NCBI RefSeq assembly: GCF_040807025.1
Contig: NC_090942.1
Coordinates: 82,875,987-82,939,986, forward strand
Direction of reading: 5' to 3'
From: Struthio camelus
Lineage: Eukaryota; Chordata; Aves; Struthioniformes; Struthionidae
Length of the DNA stretch: 64,000 nucleotides
Positions 61,195-64,000 of the stretch are shown here, piece by piece; positions within the stretch are counted from its first letter, which is position 1; every line of letters starts with the position of its first letter. A model generated the notes under the pieces. That model did not search any database. It worked only from the letters and a program-made list of their open reading frames with translations, and was not told where the DNA came from. The position numbers and the translations under genes were made by a program.

Positions 61195-62295
61195 CCCTAA
61201 AATAACTTCCATCAGCAGAGGCAGATCATTTATTGTCAGTGCCTGAGGACTGGAAGAAAGCCAGTGTCACTGCAGTCTTCAAAAAGGGCAAGAAGGAGGA
61301 CCCAGGAAACTACAGGCCCGTCAGCCTCACCTCGATCCCTGGAAAGGTGATGGAACATTGACATCCTAGATGTCAATGACCTGAATGAAGGCACAGAGTG
61401 CACCCTCAGCAAGTTTGCTGATGATATTAAACTGGGAGGAGTGGCTGACACACCAGAAGGCTATGCTGCCATTCCGAGGGACCTGGACAGGCTGGAGAGG
61501 TGGGCGGAGAGGAACCTCCTGAAATTCAGCAAAGGCAAGTGCAGGGTCCTGCACCTAGGGAGGAATAACCCCATGCAACAGTACAGGCTGGGGGTTGACC
61601 TGCTGGAAAGTAGCTCTGCAGAGAAGGGCCTGGGAGTGCTGGTGGACAACAAGTTGAGCAAGAGGCAGCAATGTGCCCTTGTGGCCAAGAAGGCCAATGG
61701 GATCCTGGGGTGCATTAGGAAGAGTGCTGGCAGCAGGTGGAGGGAGGTGATCCTGCCCCTCTGCTCAGCCCTGGGGAGGCCTCTCCTGGAGTACTGTGTC
61801 CAGTTGTGGACTCCCCAGTACAAGAGAGACATGGCGCTACTGGAGGGAGTCCAGCGGAGGGCTACAAAGAGGATGAGGGGACTGGAGCATCTCTCCTCTG
61901 AAGAAAGGCTGAGAGAGCTGGGCCTGTTCAGCCTGGAGAAGAGAAGACTGAGAGGCGATCTCAAATATCTAAAATATCTAAAGGGAGGGTGTCAAGAGGA
62001 CAGGGCCAGTCTCTTCTCCATGGTGCCCAGCGACAGGACAAGAGGCAACGGGCACAAGCCGAAACACAGGAAGTTCCATCTGAATCTGAGGAAAAATTTC
62101 TTGACTGTGAGGGTGACAGAGCATTGGAACGGGTTGCCCAGAGAGGTAGTGGAGTCTCCTTCCTTGGAGATATTCAAAACCCACCTGGACGTGATCCTGT
62201 GCAATGTGCTCTAGAGGGCCCTGCTTGAGCAGGGGGGGTTGGACTAGATGATCTCCAGAGGTCCCTTCCAACCTCAACCGTTCTGTGATTCTGAG
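61195..62295 (+). mobile_element. CR1 LINE, 5'-truncated and internally deleted, with 3' end
   Basis: Avian CR1 non-LTR retrotransposon. About 61215-61350 codes for the reverse-transcriptase segment around FKKGKKEDPGNYRPVSLTS. It then jumps, out of frame, at about 61355 to the region just before the catalytic FADD motif (61418-61429) and continues to the ORF2 stop at 62212-62214. The 3' UTR includes the conserved 'gactagatgatctccagagg' at about 62242 and ends in the ttctgtgattctg tail, diagnostic of CR1. The missing middle of the reverse transcriptase makes the copy inactive. From the junction to the stop there is no internal stop codon (more than 270 codons), so it is much younger than the other LINE pieces here. 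The 5' boundary near 61195 is approximate. Confidence 0.92.
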
Positions 62296-63859
62296 TAGCT
62301 GAGACTGTTCACAGTCACGCACAATACTAATGCTCCAATTCACAAAGTTACTTAAGCATCCACTTATTTAAGCCATAAATGCTTTAATTATCTACCTCTA
62401 TTTCCTTCCTCTGTCTTCTTTCAAACAAAAATGACATATCTCCCCGACCCTTTCCATCATTTGCCTTTTCTCGCTTTTCTCATGACTTCCTCCCCTTCAT
62501 TCTCCCTTTGACCAGGTGACTCCAGCTCAGGAACACCTCCCTCCACAGCAGCAGAACTACAACATCCTCTGCTTCACACCTAGTGGCTGACCCTTTGAGT
62601 CACCACTGGAAATTGAGGGACTTGATATCAACTGTTACACATGCAGATATCATTAGAGAAGGTGACAGTTTACTTTATCCAGGAAGAATGGGGCTTACCG
62701 GCAGAGTAGAAAGAAAGGCTGAAGGGGACAGAACAGCAGAGTGACCGCTGCAAGGATGTCATGCAGAAGATTTTTGAGCTGGTGTTCTTACTGGGTAAAT
62801 GCTTGTTTTAATTTGACTAGCCAGTAATACACATGCATTTAACAGATCAGAATATCATCTGCTTCCCATTCTATACATAGAATTTCCAGTTCCCAAACCT
62901 GTTGTGACTAGAAGGAACAAAGAGAGCCTTATATCCACAACCTCAGGCCAGTGAAAGACAAGCTCTGAGACCTATCCACACATGCTAAAAAGAAATTATT
63001 TTACTAAATGTGAAACAATGAACAAAGTAAATTGTCATGGTCACTCACAGTTAATGATTACAAAGTCAACTGTCCATAATCTTGAGCAATGCTGTGCTAG
63101 GACAGCCTAGATACTGGGAGAAAATGGTTGAAATGGATATCACGGACATGCTGGGAAATACTTTGCAGTGATGCTGGAATGACTAATAAGCTTAGTAGAG
63201 CTTATTGACTCTGGCTCCATGTGATTTGAGTGTCTCCACATCTGGCTCACCCAGTGCTCTGAGATCCACATGGGCTTGTGAGCTCAGGCACAGTGCTACA
63301 TGAAAACACAGCTAGCCCACATCTGTCTGGAGATACAGGATAAAAGGTCCTCTGGGAGAAGGGAACATCGGGGAGTGTGGTGTGGGGTGCGCTGCCAGGC
63401 TCCATCCTTAGGGCCAGCACTGGGTCAGTAGTGCTGGTGCTGAGCCACAGCTTATAAAGCTTGCTGGGTCCGAGCTGACTCCGTGGGGAGCTATTCAGGT
63501 GCCTCTGCATCATTCCCCAAAACTTCTGGCTCCATCAGGGCACACTGGCTCAGGCTCTTCACCATGTGCTTCCAGGCCCAAGATGACTCTGAAACAGTCT
63601 AGGCACATTCCAACTTTTAATCCCTATCAGGCAAAGATGTGCCTTCTCAGAGCCAACTCTGGTATCTCTGCACTTCAGGGCTAATATAGCCACAAACAGG
63701 ATAAGCTGTCCAGAGGTACTTGAGGGTTGACAGTATTTAGCATTGAAAGAGAACTTTGAATATTCAAAAAGTCACATACAGATACTATCTAATGAAGACA
63801 TGACTCCTTTGCAAAGGCGACTGTGGAGTAAGACTGATCATCTTGTTTTATGATGAATG
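62296..63859. other. Non-coding stretch
   Basis: No gene, known repeat or regulatory site that I can support. The segment at about 63240-63680 is GC-richer than its surroundings and has modest open frames on both strands without recognisable domains. Confidence 0.5.
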
Positions 63860-64000
63860 TACTAGCCTAGAAAGAGGCTAGAACACTAGTCTAGGATTTC
63901 GGAGATGTGGGTCCACTTCTTATCTCTGCTTCTGGCCTGATGGGCTACTTTGTGCAAAACTCCTCATCTACCATAGTTTTCCCCATTTTAGTTTTCCCCA
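63860..64000 (+). mobile_element. MIR-like tRNA-derived SINE (runs off the window)
   Basis: The order of blocks fits MIR: 'ggctagaacactagtct' like the tRNA box A part, 'gagatgtgggtcca' like box B, then 'tatctctgc' for the agctctgcc core, 'gtgcaaaactcctcatct' for the gggcaagtcac part, and 'agttttccccatttta' for the cagtttccccatctgtaaa end. Old and diverged, as expected for MIR in a bird. Identified by recall of the consensus. Confidence 0.55.

Noticed and set aside
61461-62343. Minus-strand open frames across the CR1
   Set aside because: Antisense to the CR1 ORF2; no independent signature.
1-64000. CRISPR arrays, tRNA/rRNA genes, bacterial operons or phage-like modules
   Set aside because: I looked for regularly spaced repeats, tRNA box A/B pairs outside SINEs, and compact same-strand gene runs. 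None was seen; the window is vertebrate nuclear DNA.

Overview
This is nuclear DNA from a bird. The evidence is a CR1-type LINE at 61.2-62.3 kb with the typical avian CR1 3' tail, compact spliced C2H2 zinc-finger genes, a CpG island, and an AT-rich background sprinkled with small microsatellites and very old amniote repeats (CR1/L3-like LINE pieces and a MIR-like SINE). Starts were chosen from ATG codons and splice-site logic.

Layout. 0-22.4 kb is mostly non-coding and AT-rich. It holds two decayed CR1/L3-like LINE fragments (about 2.4-2.6 kb on the minus strand, 11.57-12.33 kb on the plus strand) and many short tandem duplications. 22.4-26.7 kb carries a minus-strand, four-exon C2H2 zinc-finger gene. 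Its exons join in compatible phases into a protein of about 365 residues with five fingers and a C-terminal helical tail. 26.7-36.9 kb is non-coding. 36.96-39.4 kb is a CpG island containing the start of a plus-strand zinc-finger gene with two exons and nine near-consensus fingers. The island may drive both genes head to head; that is an inference. 39.4-57.8 kb is the 3' UTR and then intergenic DNA, with an unclassified repeat family seen at 45.1, 48.1 and 48.7 kb. 57.85-58.2 kb is a decayed CR1. 60.2-61.13 kb is a zinc-finger pseudogene with frameshifts and stops, followed at once by an internally deleted CR1 that keeps an unusually long open frame. The window ends in a MIR-like SINE.

How the parts relate. 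Both intact genes encode probable nuclear DNA-binding proteins. With the pseudogene, and possibly weaker remnants at 7.1-7.8 and 15 kb, the window looks like part of a small zinc-finger cluster. I saw no tRNA, rRNA, CRISPR or prokaryotic-style system, and no clearly new kind of biological system. The best leads are the unusual zinc-finger protein with a helical C-terminal tail, the stop-free in-frame intron in the nine-finger gene, and the repeat family that I cannot name.
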